A DNA stretch of 64,000 nucleotides from Streptomyces sp. NBC_01445 (lineage in GTDB: Bacteria > Actinomycetota > Actinomycetes > Streptomycetales > Streptomycetaceae), in NCBI RefSeq assembly GCF_035918235.1, contig NZ_CP109485.1, forward strand, positions 1,922,001 to 1,986,000. The letters run 5' to 3'. This document shows, piece after piece, positions 35,775 to 44,402 of this stretch. Numbering within the stretch: the first letter of the stretch is position 1; every line of letters begins with the position of its first letter. A model generated the notes under the pieces. The model did not search any database. It was not told the origin of the DNA and saw only the letters and a program-made list of their open reading frames with translations. The position numbers and the translations under genes were made by a program.

Positions 35775-36173
35775 GTGACTGACTCTCCCGTCGACAGGCT
35801 CGGCTCGTATCCGACCCGAGCCGCGCCGGCCTACGCCCAAGGCTCGTCAGCCAATCTCGCGGACATTCTTGAACGGGTCCTCGACAAGGGCATCGTCATC
35901 GCCGGCGACATCCAGATCAACCTGCTCGACATCGAGCTGCTCACCATCAAACTTCGCTTGCTGGTCGCATCCGTCGACAAGGCGAAGGAGATGGGCATCG
36001 ACTGGTGGGAGCACGATCCGTCACTCTCGTCCCGGGCCAGAGGGGAGCGGTCGCTGTCCGAAGAGAACCGGCGGCTGAGGGCTGAGATCGATGCCCTGCG
36101 CCAGGGCACCGAACTCCCCGAGGGTGAGCAAGAGCAGGCGAGGCACAATCCCCGGAGCCAGACAGATGAGTGA
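35775..36173 (+). CDS. gvpJ: Gas vesicle protein GvpJ (GvpA-like, cluster 1)
   Basis: 132 aa from GTG 35775; a longer start overlapping gvpG is possible. The GvpA-related core reads NLADILERVLDKGIVIAGDI, then LLDIELLTIKLRLLVASVDK, followed by the GvpJ hallmark GIDWWEHDPSL and a C-terminal coiled helix. GvpJ is a minor wall or nucleation protein. No gvpY/gvpZ genes lie between gvpG and gvpJ in this cluster. Confidence 0.92.
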   Translation: MTDSPVDRLGSYPTRAAPAYAQGSSANLADILERVLDKGIVIAGDIQINLLDIELLTIKLRLLVASVDKAKEMGIDWWEHDPSLSSRARGERSLSEENRRLRAEIDALRQGTELPEGEQEQARHNPRSQTDE

Positions 36174-36978
36174 ACTGGTCACCTACGCCTACGCCGTAGC
36201 CCGCGACGCCGACGGGCTCGCAGAATACGCGGCCACCCTCAGTGGTGTGGGCGAGAGCGTCGCACTCGTGACCAGCGACCGCGACGCATCGATTGTCCTC
36301 GTGGTGAGCCGCGTCGGAGCGGACGACTTTCAGGAGGCCGCCCTCAAGCGGCATCTGGAGGACATGGCGTGGCTGGAGGCCGTCGCCCGCGCCCATCACA
36401 GCGTCATCGACGCCCTCGCGACCCGTACCGACGTGCTCCCTCTGCGCCTGGCAACTGTCTATCTCGACAACGCGCGGGCCCGTGAGGTGCTCGACGACCG
36501 AGCGGCGGTGTTCGACGAGCAGCTCACTCGGCTCGCAGGTCACGTCGAGTGGGGTGTCAAGATCTACGCAGACCCCTCTGCTCCAACTCCCGCCCCGGCC
36601 ACGGCCGAAGCCGGCGCTCTGTCGCCGGGCCGGGCCTATCTTCTACAGCGCAAGGCACAGAAGGGTGTCCGTGACCAGGTCTACCGGGCTGCGCAGCAGG
36701 CTGCCGAGCGAGTGGAATTGGCCGGGCGCCGGTTCGCGGTCGGCCGTGCACGTCATCGTGTCCAGCAGGGCGACCTCGCTACCACGGGGGACGAAAACGT
36801 CCTCAACGACGCGTATCTCGTCTCCATGGACCACGCTGAGAGCTTCCGCTCCGAGGCCGCACGGGCTGCCGAGGGACTCCAAGGAGTGAGAGTCGAGATC
36901 ACCGGTCCATGGGCTCCGTACTCGTTCGCGGCGGCCTCTCCCGGGTCAGACCCTCCCATGGACGGACCAATCGCATGA
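36166..36978 (+). CDS. gvpL: Gas vesicle protein GvpL (cluster 1)
   Basis: 270 aa, overlapping the end of gvpJ by 8 bases. GvpL/F-family: YAYAVARDADGLAEYAATLS, RAHHSVIDALATRTDVLPLR, HVEWGVKIYADP, YLLQRKAQKGVRDQVYRAAQ and the C-terminal ITGPWAPYSFAAASP. Assembly factor. Confidence 0.93.
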   Translation: MSELVTYAYAVARDADGLAEYAATLSGVGESVALVTSDRDASIVLVVSRVGADDFQEAALKRHLEDMAWLEAVARAHHSVIDALATRTDVLPLRLATVYLDNARAREVLDDRAAVFDEQLTRLAGHVEWGVKIYADPSAPTPAPATAEAGALSPGRAYLLQRKAQKGVRDQVYRAAQQAAERVELAGRRFAVGRARHRVQQGDLATTGDENVLNDAYLVSMDHAESFRSEAARAAEGLQGVRVEITGPWAPYSFAAASPGSDPPMDGPIA

Positions 36979-37226
36979 TGACGGCAGGCGAATCGTCCGA
37001 GGTGGCCCCGCTACCGGACCGACAGGTCGCCCTCATAGACCTGCTCGACCGGCTGCTCAGCGGAGGCGCGGTCATCACCGGGGATGTGGTGCTCTCCATC
37101 GCCGACATCGACCTCGTGCGCATATCGCTGCGCGCCCTGATCGTGTCCATCGGCCCGGACAATCCCTCGCCATGGCCCCCGCCCGCTCCCCCAGGACACA
37201 GCGATGACCTCCGAAGAACGCGGTAG
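36975..37226 (+). CDS. gvpS: Gas vesicle protein GvpS (GvpA-like, cluster 1)
   Basis: 83 aa. Starts at ATG 36975 overlapping the gvpL stop (ATGA). GvpA-like core VALIDLLDRLLSGGAVITGD, then VVLSIADIDLVRISLRALIV, without the WW motif of GvpJ. Named by its position before gvpK in Streptomyces clusters. Confidence 0.9.
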   Translation: MMTAGESSEVAPLPDRQVALIDLLDRLLSGGAVITGDVVLSIADIDLVRISLRALIVSIGPDNPSPWPPPAPPGHSDDLRRTR

Positions 37227-37611
37227 GCACGCACAGCGGCAAGCCGAGGTCGCTGACGCTGCCGCGCGCGCGTTCCGGATGCTGCCCGCCACACCCCGTG
37301 ACCTCCTCTCGGGGGCCGAGCCCGCACGTGCACCCTCACACCGGATCAGCTCCGACCCTGACACCGTGGAACGGGACCTGGTCAGGCTGGTTCTCACGCT
37401 TGTGGAACTCTTGCGCCAGCTCATGGAACGCCAGGCGCTCCACCGGGTCGACCAGGGCGACCTCACCGAAGAGCAGGAGGAGCGCCTCGGTGCCACGCTC
37501 CTGGTCCTTCACGAACGCATGGCTAGTCTGTGTGCCGAGTACGGGCTGACGATGGAAGACCTGAATCTGGATTTGGGGCCACTCGGTACATTGCTGCCGC
37601 CGTCCGCGTGA
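37204..37611 (+). CDS. gvpK: Gas vesicle protein GvpK (cluster 1)
   Basis: 135 aa, start overlaps the gvpS end by 23 bases. GvpK family: DTVERDLVRLVLTLVELLRQ, LMERQALHRVDQGDLTEEQE and EYGLTMEDLNLDLGPLGTLL. The N-terminus is longer than in copy 2. Last gene of the plus-strand cluster. Confidence 0.95.
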   Translation: MTSEERGRHAQRQAEVADAAARAFRMLPATPRDLLSGAEPARAPSHRISSDPDTVERDLVRLVLTLVELLRQLMERQALHRVDQGDLTEEQEERLGATLLVLHERMASLCAEYGLTMEDLNLDLGPLGTLLPPSA

Positions 37612-37940
37612 CTCCATGCAGTGGCCAGGACCAGCTTCACCAGCAGCAGTCAGACGGGGCTCGGGACTGGACCGAGCGAAGGCTCAAGGGCGTTTGGCCT
37701 GCTCGGCCGACCTGAGCACACAAGCCGCGTTCTCGCCAGCATCGCTCTCGAGATACGACGGCCGAGCTCCGTACTACCGTAATGGGTGATCCCCGAGCGC
37801 CCACTAATTCTGCCGCGTCACGACAACCCTCGGTAGCCAATGACTCACCGACCGCCAACGAAAGGATTTACCGGCGCCATTTCCCGGTTCTTGCCTGACA
37901 ATAGAGAAGGACTCTTTTCTCAGCCGAGGAGCTGATCCAT

Positions 37941-38156
37941 GTGGCTGGTGCGGGAAAGAAATTGCACGGCAAGGCCCAGGAGACCATGGGCAAGGCCAAG
38001 CAGAAGGTCGGACGAGCAACAGGCGACAACGAGCTGCGAATGAAGGGGACGGGCGATCGAGCCAAGGGTAAAGCCGAAAAGGCGGCTGGCGAAGTCGAGC
38101 AGACCGTCCGCGGAGGGGCAGAAGAAACGAAGGGAAAGATCCGGAAGCACACCTGA
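37941..38156 (+). CDS. CsbD-family stress protein
   Basis: 71 aa from GTG 37941, GAGGAG about 10 bases upstream. Lys/Ala/Gly-rich, with the CsbD pattern GKKLHGKAQETMGKAKQKVG, GDNELRMKGTGDRAKGKAEK and EETKGKIRKH. General-stress protein of unknown role. A terminator-like hairpin follows at 38171-38206. The 328-bp stretch before it shows nothing else. Confidence 0.92.
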   Translation: MAGAGKKLHGKAQETMGKAKQKVGRATGDNELRMKGTGDRAKGKAEKAAGEVEQTVRGGAEETKGKIRKHT

Positions 38157-38170
38157 TCTCTAGACGGACA

Positions 38171-38206
38171 CGGGCCCCGAAGGGAATGAACTCCCCTCAG
38201 GGCCCG
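38171..38206 (+). terminator. Terminator-like hairpin after the CsbD gene
   Basis: CGGGCCC at 38171-38177 pairs perfectly with GGGCCCG at 38200-38206 across a 22-base loop, shortly after the CsbD stop codon. Confidence 0.55.
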
Positions 38207-38223
38207 AGCCGTTGACGTCGAGC

Positions 38224-38502
38224 TCAAACGGCCGCTTCCCCTGTGGACCACTGACCACCTGGTCGGCGGCTGTGCCTGGCGGGCCTCGCCGCCGCGCTTC
38301 GGGGCGTCGAAGTCGACCGTGCACCGCCGGTTCGCCATCTGGTCCCGAGCCGGTATCTGGGGCCGGCTGCACCAGAGAGTCGTTCAACGCCTCGACGAGC
38401 AGGGCCTGGCACGGCTTCTGTAGTGCCGCCGCGGACCATGGGCCATTCCTTCAGCGTGCTGCCACCCAACTCGGTCACCTCGGCGACGATGTGGTGATCC
38501 AT
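38224..38502 (-). CDS. Possible small hypothetical protein (uncertain)
   Basis: ATG 38502 has CAGGAG upstream and the first 30 residues (HHIVAEVTELGGSTLKEWPM, VRGG) look coding. The remainder becomes Arg/Gly/Pro-rich, and a neighbouring frame from ATG 38339 (RRCTVDFDAPKRGGEARQ) looks more protein-like, so a frameshift near 38345 is likely. Could be a pseudogene. Confidence 0.3.
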   Translation of the reverse strand: MDHHIVAEVTELGGSTLKEWPMVRGGTTEAVPGPARRGVERLSGAAGPRYRLGTRWRTGGARSTSTPRSAAARPARHSRRPGGQWSTGEAAV

Positions 38503-38605
38503 CGTGTGCTCCTGTTCCCTTAGCACAGGCAGAGGGCACGGATGTTATGTTTTTTATCCCTGCCTCACGGGCACACGGTCAGTGAGGCTCCGTGGAGGTA
38601 TCGAG

Positions 38606-38779
38606 ATGGCTGCCGGAGAACGAGCTAAGGCAAAGGCCGAACAGGTCGTCGGAAAGACCCTGCGGAAGGCGGCTCACGCAGCACACAAAGAAACCCTTGC
38701 AGCGAAAGGCGCCGCTCTCGAAGCACGGGGCATGATGCGGGGCGCGAAGGAGCACTCCAAGGGCTCCTTCAAGCGCTGA
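38606..38779 (+). CDS. CsbD-like small protein (57 aa)
   Basis: ATG 38606 preceded by GGAGG. Lys/Ala-rich, contains AKAKAEQVVGKTLRKAAHAA and an EARGMMRGAKEHSKGSFKR end; related in composition to CsbD and likely stress induced. It lies between the two gas vesicle clusters. Confidence 0.75.
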   Translation: MAAGERAKAKAEQVVGKTLRKAAHAAHKETLAAKGAALEARGMMRGAKEHSKGSFKR

Positions 38780-38932
38780 CGTAATCATGACATTGGACAG
38801 CAGGAGCTTCCGCGAAGGCCGCAAGAGGACAGCTCTCGCGAACGACGCGCCCCTGCTCAAGCCCCTATGTCGGCGTCTGAACTCACGGGCATCCGACGAT
38901 CAGGGAGTTAAGTTCCCGTAGCGGAGGAAAAG

Positions 38933-39088
38933 ATGATCATCCTCGGAGTCATTCTGCTCATCATCGGGCTCCTGGCAGGAATCGGCATTCTCTGGACCAT
39001 CGGAGGCATCCTGGTGATCATCGGAGTTGTGCTGTGGATTCTGGGGAGCGTCGGGCACGCAGTCGGCGGCCGACGGCACTACTGGTGA
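38933..39088 (+). CDS. DUF6131-type membrane protein, copy 1
   Basis: 51 aa from ATG 38933, GGAGG upstream. Two membrane segments: VILLIIGLLAGIGILWTIGG and ILVIIGVVLWILGSVG, then HAVGGRRHYW. A close paralogue lies at 54261-54416 on the other strand. Function unknown. Confidence 0.85.
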   Translation: MIILGVILLIIGLLAGIGILWTIGGILVIIGVVLWILGSVGHAVGGRRHYW

Positions 39089-39203
39089 TCCATCTCGAGA
39101 TCAACTTCTGCCGCATGTGCGGTCTACGCCACGAGATCGATGGTGCAGCAGGTGCGACGTGACAGCCGGACTCGAGTCGCACGTCGGCTGCAGGCCTGCA
39201 GCA

Positions 39204-39482
39204 TCAGCTCCGCGGCAGGAGGGTTCCGAGTGGCCCGAGGTCGAGGTTGAGATCCTCCGGCCGGACCCCGTGCTGCTCGCAGAGTTCTGCCATCCGCTGG
39301 TCGAGCAGCATCAGAGTGGTTCCGATCTCGTCAGCCTGCGCATCGCTGAGATCGCCTTGATCGACACGGCGAATTGCCTGCCGCTCCATCAACTGCCGGA
39401 GAAGCTCGACCACCGTGAGCACGAAGGCGACGAGGTCACGCCCCACCTTGTCGGAGTCAAGATCAAGTCGAGATCCGGTCAC
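39204..39482 (-). CDS. gvpK: Gas vesicle protein GvpK (cluster 2)
   Basis: 92 aa from GTG 39482, which overlaps the gvpS stop (GTGA) and has GGAGG upstream. GvpK core: DKVGRDLVAFVLTVVELLRQ, LMERQAIRRVDQGDLSDAQA, HGVRPEDLNLDLGPLGTLLP. Last gene of the minus-strand cluster, facing the CsbD/DUF6131 genes. Confidence 0.93.
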   Translation of the reverse strand: MTGSRLDLDSDKVGRDLVAFVLTVVELLRQLMERQAIRRVDQGDLSDAQADEIGTTLMLLDQRMAELCEQHGVRPEDLNLDLGPLGTLLPRS

Positions 39483-39709
39483 AGCGGGCCTCCGTCCGCC
39501 CAGGGCGCAGGAACGCGTTCGTTGACGGACGACAGCAGAGCATGAAGCGACAGGCGCACCAGGGGAACGTCGGCGATGGCGATGACCAGATCGCCGCTGA
39601 TGACCACCCCGGTGGCCAGGAGCCGGTCCAACAGATCGACGAGAGGCACCCCGATGGGGCCGTTCAGTTGCCCCGGGCTGTCCCAAGGCACCACGTCGTC
39701 GTAAGTCAC
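39479..39709 (-). CDS. gvpS: Gas vesicle protein GvpS (cluster 2)
   Basis: 76 aa. GvpA-like core GVPLVDLLDRLLATGVVISG, then DLVIAIADVPLVRLSLHALL. Overlaps gvpK and lies 3 bases after gvpL. Confidence 0.92.
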   Translation of the reverse strand: MTYDDVVPWDSPGQLNGPIGVPLVDLLDRLLATGVVISGDLVIAIADVPLVRLSLHALLSSVNERVPAPWADGGPL

Positions 39710-39712
39710 GGT

Positions 39713-40516
39713 CTACACCTCACCAATAAATGAGTAGGGGACCCACGGCCCCGACAGCTCGATCTCCACCCCGGCCCGTTCTCGCAGCGACTGTGTCAGC
39801 AGGGCGAGTTCGTCGGCGCGATGTTCGGCTACCAGATAGGTCGCGTTGAGGACCTGGATCCGCCGTTCCCCGGAGAACTGGGGGGCATGCGGTCGCAACC
39901 TACGGGACGCCGTGGCGAGGAGACGGACTTCGGAATCTACCGTTTCGGCAGCCTGCAGCGCCTCGTCCTGGCTCTGGTCGCGACGCTCCTGCACACCTCG
40001 CTTGCGCTCCAGGTAAGCAAGGCCGGCTCCAGGTGCCGGACGGGACCGGTCGGCCGGCGCGGCGCTACGGCTCGAATCGTCCGGTGGGCAGGGTGGCGCG
40101 TACACCTTTACGCCCCATTCGGCATGGTGCGCGATGCGCCTTAGTGCTGCATGAAAGCGGTCCGCCTCGTTGGTAAGGGCGTCCCTCGCCCTCTGTTCAT
40201 CGTGGTAGAGCGTGGCCAGCGGCAAAGGCACTGTAGGGCAGCAGGCGGCAGCCGCAGTAACGACGTCATGGTGGGCGCGTGCGTAACGTTCCAGCTCCCG
40301 TTGGTCGGACAGGCGTGCCTGCCAGGCCTCGTCGGTGAAGTCGCGAGCTCGGACCTTCTGGACGATCGCAGTCAGTGTCTCCAGCGGCAGTATGCTCACG
40401 GGCGCCCCGTCGGCGACACCTGGCAGCCCGACGAAGGCCGACGGGTCCGGGTTCCGGCAGACCGCGAACACGTAGGTGGCGTGGGCGTCCGAAGACTCAG
40501 GGCCGCGCTCCGTCAT
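39713..40516 (-). CDS. gvpL: Gas vesicle protein GvpL (cluster 2)
   Basis: 267 aa from ATG 40516. GvpL/F family: YVFAVCRNPDPSAFVGLPGV, RAHHDVVTAAAACCPTVPLP, HAEWGVKVYAPPC, YLERKRGVQERRDQSQDEAL and the terminal ELSGPWVPYSFIGEV. Confidence 0.93.
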   Translation of the reverse strand: MTERGPESSDAHATYVFAVCRNPDPSAFVGLPGVADGAPVSILPLETLTAIVQKVRARDFTDEAWQARLSDQRELERYARAHHDVVTAAAACCPTVPLPLATLYHDEQRARDALTNEADRFHAALRRIAHHAEWGVKVYAPPCPPDDSSRSAAPADRSRPAPGAGLAYLERKRGVQERRDQSQDEALQAAETVDSEVRLLATASRRLRPHAPQFSGERRIQVLNATYLVAEHRADELALLTQSLRERAGVEIELSGPWVPYSFIGEV

Positions 40517-40575
40517 GTTCCTCGGTTCTCCTTGATCCTTGCTGGGTGGGGAATGATGCTGCCGGGTCACTCGGG

Positions 40576-40911
40576 TCACTGCTCGGGCGATTCGTCCTTC
40601 GTTTTGGATTCGAGCGCCTCCAGACGTTCACGCAATGTGCGATTCTCGTCCTGCAGGGCGCTGCGGGAAGCGCGCGAGCTGAGTGCCGGATCGGTTTCCC
40701 ACCAGTCGATTCCGGCCTTCTTCGCGGTATCAACGGAGGCCACGAACAGGCGGATCCGGATGGTGAGCAGCTCGATGTCGAGGAGCTCGATCTTGATATC
40801 CCCGGCGATCACGATCCCTTTGTCGAGAACACGTTCGAGGATGTCGGCAAGATTGGTGGTCTGTGGGCCGGAGGCCGGATAGGACGTCTGCCGCAAGTCG
40901 ACGTCAGTCAC
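40576..40911 (-). CDS. gvpJ: Gas vesicle protein GvpJ (cluster 2)
   Basis: 111 aa from GTG 40911 with GAGG upstream, overlapping the gvpZ stop by 8 bases. Core NLADILERVLDKGIVIAGDI, LLDIELLTIRIRLFVASVDT, and GIDWWETDPALSS, followed by a C-terminal helix. Confidence 0.94.
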   Translation of the reverse strand: MTDVDLRQTSYPASGPQTTNLADILERVLDKGIVIAGDIKIELLDIELLTIRIRLFVASVDTAKKAGIDWWETDPALSSRASRSALQDENRTLRERLEALESKTKDESPEQ

Positions 40912-41974
40912 GACGCCGCCTCTGTCCTCGTCGCTTCTTGGAAGCAGACTCGTCCTCCTCCTCGTCCTCCTCCTCGTCCTCCATCTCGCCTTCGTCCTCG
41001 TATTCGCCGTCGGCTTCGGCTTCTTCGTCCTCCGCTCCCTCGTCCTCGTCCTCGTCCTCCTCTTCGTACTCGTCCTCGTCCTCGTCCTCATAGGCACCTT
41101 CGGCTTCGTCCTCGTAACCGGAGTCGGCGCCTTCCTGCTCTTCCTGCTCAGCGTCCTCTTCTTCCATGGCGTCCTCGTGCGACACGACGACTTCACCATC
41201 ACGGATTTCGCCGCGCCAGCCTTCGGGTTCTTCATTGGTGAGGCTGACATACCGCTGGAAGTTCTTGAAGTCCAGTCGCATACGGCGCCCTTGGGCCCGC
41301 CATAGGTTGCCGGTCTTCTCGAAGAATCCTGATGGGTAGTACTCCACGACGAGCACGATTCGGGTCAGGGTGGGCGCCAGTTCATGGAAGCTGACCGCGC
41401 CGCGAGTGGTGCCCTTGGCTCCTTCGGAGGTCCAGACAATACGGTCGTCGGGAATCTGCTCCTGAACAGTCGCTTTGAAGCTACGCGAGGATGGACCGAC
41501 TTTAACCTTCCAATCGCTCCCGACCTCGTCACTCTTCGAGACGTCGCGAACGCCCTTCGCGAAGCTGCTGAATTGGTCATACTGCGTCCAATAGTCGTAA
41601 GCGTCACGCAGGGGCACCCCTACATCGAGAACCTCGATGATGTTCATGACCTTGCCGCCGCTGGACTTGCGTTTCCCCTTCCCCCCGCCAAAGGCGTCCT
41701 TCACCTTCCCAACGACGTTGTCCTTGACGCCTTTTGCTTTTTCTGAAACGAATGCCTTGACCGGGGAGTCACCCTGCAGGATGCGGGATCCTATCGCCGG
41801 AAGCGAACCGGACTCGGACGCGTCGGTGAGCTTCTCGGTCACGTCCGTCAGTTTCTCTCCCGCCTTCTCGGCGAGATTTTCCACTTGCGCGGAGAGGAAC
41901 TTGGACAGCTCTTCGCGGAGCTGGTCCATACCCGAAGCTTCCTCAGTGGGTTGGTCTTTCTCCGTCTTGGTCAT
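40904..41974 (-). CDS. gvpZ: GvpZ-position protein: SRPBCC domain with acidic tail
   Basis: 356 aa. N-terminal helical region (MDQLREELSKFLSAQVENLA), then an SRPBCC/cyclase-like domain at about 110-245 (NIIEVLDVGVPLRDAYDYWT, GPSSRSFKATVQEQIPDDRI, TRIVLVVEYYPSGFFEKTGN). Residues 260-345 are almost only Glu, Asp, Ala, Tyr and Gly, ending in a basic KKRRGQRRRRD. Its place between gvpY and gvpJ matches gvpZ in S. coelicolor-type clusters; that name rests on order. Confidence 0.8.
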   Translation of the reverse strand: MTKTEKDQPTEEASGMDQLREELSKFLSAQVENLAEKAGEKLTDVTEKLTDASESGSLPAIGSRILQGDSPVKAFVSEKAKGVKDNVVGKVKDAFGGGKGKRKSSGGKVMNIIEVLDVGVPLRDAYDYWTQYDQFSSFAKGVRDVSKSDEVGSDWKVKVGPSSRSFKATVQEQIPDDRIVWTSEGAKGTTRGAVSFHELAPTLTRIVLVVEYYPSGFFEKTGNLWRAQGRRMRLDFKNFQRYVSLTNEEPEGWRGEIRDGEVVVSHEDAMEEEDAEQEEQEGADSGYEDEAEGAYEDEDEDEYEEEDEDEDEGAEDEEAEADGEYEDEGEMEDEEEDEEEDESASKKRRGQRRRRD

Positions 41975-41980
41975 GACTGG

Positions 41981-42889
41981 CTACCTCCGACGATCGGCGC
42001 GCTTGGATGCTGCTCGCTTCGATGACGTCGTTTTCCTCGCCGCGGTCTTCTTGGCGGGTGCGGACTTCTTCGCCGCTGTCTTCTTGGCCGCAGTCTTCTT
42101 GGCGGGTGCGGACTTCTTCGCCGCGCTCTTCTTGGCCGCGGTCTTCTTGGCGGGTGCGGACTTCTTCGCCGCGCTCTTCTTGGCCGCAGTCTTCTTGGCC
42201 GCGGTCTTCTTGGCGGGTGCGGACTTCTTCGCCGCCTTCTTCTTGGACGGCGAAGCCTTCTGCGGCGCGGCTTTGGCTGCCCGACTCTTCTTCGCGCGGG
42301 CGGGTGCGGCCTTCTTGGATGTTGCTGCTGCGGATGCCCTGCGGCGCCGCTGCGACCGCGCCTCCTCTTCAGGCTCTTCCTCCTCTTCAGGCTCTTCCTC
42401 TTCTTCGTCCTCCTCTTCGTCCTCCTCTTCCTCGTACTCGGCTTCCGGCTCTTCCTCTTCCTCTTCCTCGGCCTGGTCTTCTTCGTACTCGGCCTCCGGC
42501 TCGTCCTCTTCCTCGTACTCCGCGTCTTCCTCTTCCGGCGCGTACTCCTCCTCGTCCTCTTCGTCCTCGTCCGCGATCTCGCCGAGCCGGGCGGTGCGAT
42601 CGCTGAGGGCGCCGGCAAGCGTGCTCATCCCGCGGTCGGCAGCGGCAGCCACTGCCTGACGCCCCGCTTGAAGGACTTCCCCTCGCAACTGCTCCTGCAG
42701 ATCAGCAAACTGGGGAATCTCCCCCAGCCTGCGCATCCCCTCGGCTGCAAGCTGGCGAGGGTCAAGGCCGAACCTCCGGCCTGCCAGATAGGTCGCAATG
42801 GACAGAGCCATGCGGCCCTTCTTCGTTCGACCCAGCACATAGCCGCCCACTACAGCAGCAGCAAGCGCCACCTTTTCCTTTTCATTCAT
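41981..42889 (-). CDS. gvpY: GvpY-position protein: acidic middle and histone-H1-like Lys/Ala tail
   Basis: 302 aa from ATG 42889. The N-terminal 100 residues are a membrane-like/helical region ([20 protein letters not shown]). Residues about 105-175 are mostly Glu/Asp/Tyr. From about 195 the protein is a run of A-K-K and S-A-P-A-K-K-T-A repeats like histone H1 tails. The acidic and basic halves could interact or bind nucleic acid; this is inference. Its position between gvpG and gvpZ matches gvpY in Streptomyces clusters. Its DNA is strongly repetitive at 42030-42240. Confidence 0.8.
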   Translation of the reverse strand: MNEKEKVALAAAVVGGYVLGRTKKGRMALSIATYLAGRRFGLDPRQLAAEGMRRLGEIPQFADLQEQLRGEVLQAGRQAVAAAADRGMSTLAGALSDRTARLGEIADEDEEDEEEYAPEEEDAEYEEEDEPEAEYEEDQAEEEEEEEPEAEYEEEEDEEEDEEEEEPEEEEEPEEEARSQRRRRASAAATSKKAAPARAKKSRAAKAAPQKASPSKKKAAKKSAPAKKTAAKKTAAKKSAAKKSAPAKKTAAKKSAAKKSAPAKKTAAKKTAAKKSAPAKKTAARKTTSSKRAASKRADRRR

Positions 42890-42896
42890 GAGCCTG

Positions 42897-43151
42897 TCAC
42901 CTTCGATCGTTCGGAGCGGGACCAACCCGTGTGGCATACAGCCGATCGAGCAGTCGTTCCTCTTCTCGTTCGAACTCCTCCAAGCTGATGTCTCCGTCTT
43001 CGAGTTCGCGGTTCAGCAGAGCCAGCTGGGCGCGGAGCACTCCTGGGTCGTGCAGCTCTCGCTCAGCTGCGTCGTTGAGTTTTTCTGCCACCCAGATCAC
43101 GCCGCGGACCGGTGCAATGGGGAGTGTGAGAATTCCAGTGATCAGACCCAT
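42897..43151 (-). CDS. gvpG: Gas vesicle protein GvpG (cluster 2)
   Basis: 84 aa from ATG 43151. [20 protein letters not shown] and a helical tail ([20 protein letters not shown]). Same layout as cluster 1; one base after gvpF and 7 bases before gvpY. Confidence 0.94.
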   Translation of the reverse strand: MGLITGILTLPIAPVRGVIWVAEKLNDAAERELHDPGVLRAQLALLNRELEDGDISLEEFEREEERLLDRLYATRVGPAPNDRR

Positions 43152-43152
43152 G

Positions 43153-43902
43153 TCAGACCCCGACGGTCCGAACAGAAGCGCCTTCAGCGGAGACAAAGCT
43201 GTAGCAGGGCAGTGGGCCGGCGAGACGCAACTCAACGCGTTCACGGTGCGCCTCGGCGAGTTGCTCTGCTGCGCTTCGGAAGTCGTCGCTGTCGCCACGG
43301 CCTACTAGGAACGACACGTTGAGCACGCATCCGTGGACCTCCGGTCCCGAGGCCACGGCACGCGCCTTGGACGTGAGCTCGCGCAGCACTTGCCGACCGG
43401 CTGCGGCGGCCCTGCTTTCCAGAGCACTCGCGACGGCTTCGCCCAAACGGACGTTGGCTTCGTACCCGGGCCTCTGGCGCGCCTCGTCTCGCAGTAGGCG
43501 GACATTCTTGTCCTCCGCAAGGAGGCTTCTCAGCGCATTCTGTGCCGGGAATGCCTTGACGTTGACCTCGACCCCGTCCGCGAGATGCTCAAGTACAGCC
43601 ACGTGGTCCGCCTCGCAGGCTGCCAACTGAGCGCGTACCGTCTCCTCGTCCGGTGCCACCATCCCAAATCGCATGGGAAGAACAGGGCCTTGGCCGGAAA
43701 GGCGCAGCAAAAGCTCCTGATGCGCCAACAGGTCGCGTCGTCGGGCGCGGAGGTTCGCGGGCGCCTCACTGACGACAGCGGCGACCCGGCCCTGCCGAAT
43801 CACTCGCAGATGGGCGGCAGGGCTGCCCACACCGCTTGAGTCCGTCGGCAGCGGTCTTCCCGCCCGAACGATCGCGTATACGTATACCCCATCGGTTGCC
43901 AC
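43153..43902 (-). CDS. gvpF: Gas vesicle protein GvpF (cluster 2)
   Basis: 249 aa. GvpL/F family: VYVYAIVRAGRPLPTDSSGV, RARRRDLLAHQELLLRLSGQ, GPVLPMRFGMVAPDEETVRA, VLNVSFLVGRGD and the terminal LAGPLPCYSFVSAEG. Confidence 0.94.
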   Translation of the reverse strand: MATDGVYVYAIVRAGRPLPTDSSGVGSPAAHLRVIRQGRVAAVVSEAPANLRARRRDLLAHQELLLRLSGQGPVLPMRFGMVAPDEETVRAQLAACEADHVAVLEHLADGVEVNVKAFPAQNALRSLLAEDKNVRLLRDEARQRPGYEANVRLGEAVASALESRAAAAGRQVLRELTSKARAVASGPEVHGCVLNVSFLVGRGDSDDFRSAAEQLAEAHRERVELRLAGPLPCYSFVSAEGASVRTVGV

Positions 43903-43905
43903 GGC

Positions 43906-44370
43906 TCAGGCCTCCGCCGGTCGTCGACGCGAACTGCCACGGGCAGGAGCACGCCGCTTCCGAGGCCGTTCCTGCTGCTCTTCCTCGTCGTCGTCCTGCT
44001 CGTCGGAGTCGTCGTCGCGGCCCCCGACTGCCTTGCGCACGGTGTCACCCACGGTCTCCGCGGCCTTGCGGACCTTCCGTTTGCCGATGGACTTGGCAGC
44101 ACTGCCGCTCAGCAGCTCAGGAACAGTGGTGCTGCCCGAGTCCCGTTCCAGGTCCAGCCGGTTGCAGGCCTCGGCGAACCGCAGGTAGGTGTCCACACTC
44201 GCGACAACGATGCGCGCGTCAATCTTGAGGATCTCGATGCCGACCAGGGAGACCCGGACGAACACGTCGATCACCATGCCCCGATCGAGGATGAGTTCGA
44301 GCACGTCGTACAACGTGCCGGCGCGCGGTGGGCACGCCACTACCTCATCGGAATAGGTGGTCGCAGGCAT
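43906..44370 (-). CDS. gvpA: Gas vesicle structural protein GvpA (cluster 2)
   Basis: 154 aa from ATG 44370 (AAGGA upstream); a GTG start at 44406 overlapping gvpO is an alternative. Core nearly identical to cluster 1: [55 protein letters not shown]. Charged extension (GGRDDDSDEQDDDEEEQQER) with an Arg-rich end. Confidence 0.94.
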   Translation of the reverse strand: MPATTYSDEVVACPPRAGTLYDVLELILDRGMVIDVFVRVSLVGIEILKIDARIVVASVDTYLRFAEACNRLDLERDSGSTTVPELLSGSAAKSIGKRKVRKAAETVGDTVRKAVGGRDDDSDEQDDDEEEQQERPRKRRAPARGSSRRRPAEA

Positions 44371-44402
44371 GTGGCGTCCTTCCGATTGTCGACAAACCAG
44401 GG

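Noticed and set aside
42030..42240. Regularly repeated DNA that could suggest a CRISPR or tandem-repeat array
   Set aside because: The repeats are in-frame codons for the Lys/Ala-rich tail of the gvpY-type gene, with no spacers of constant length.
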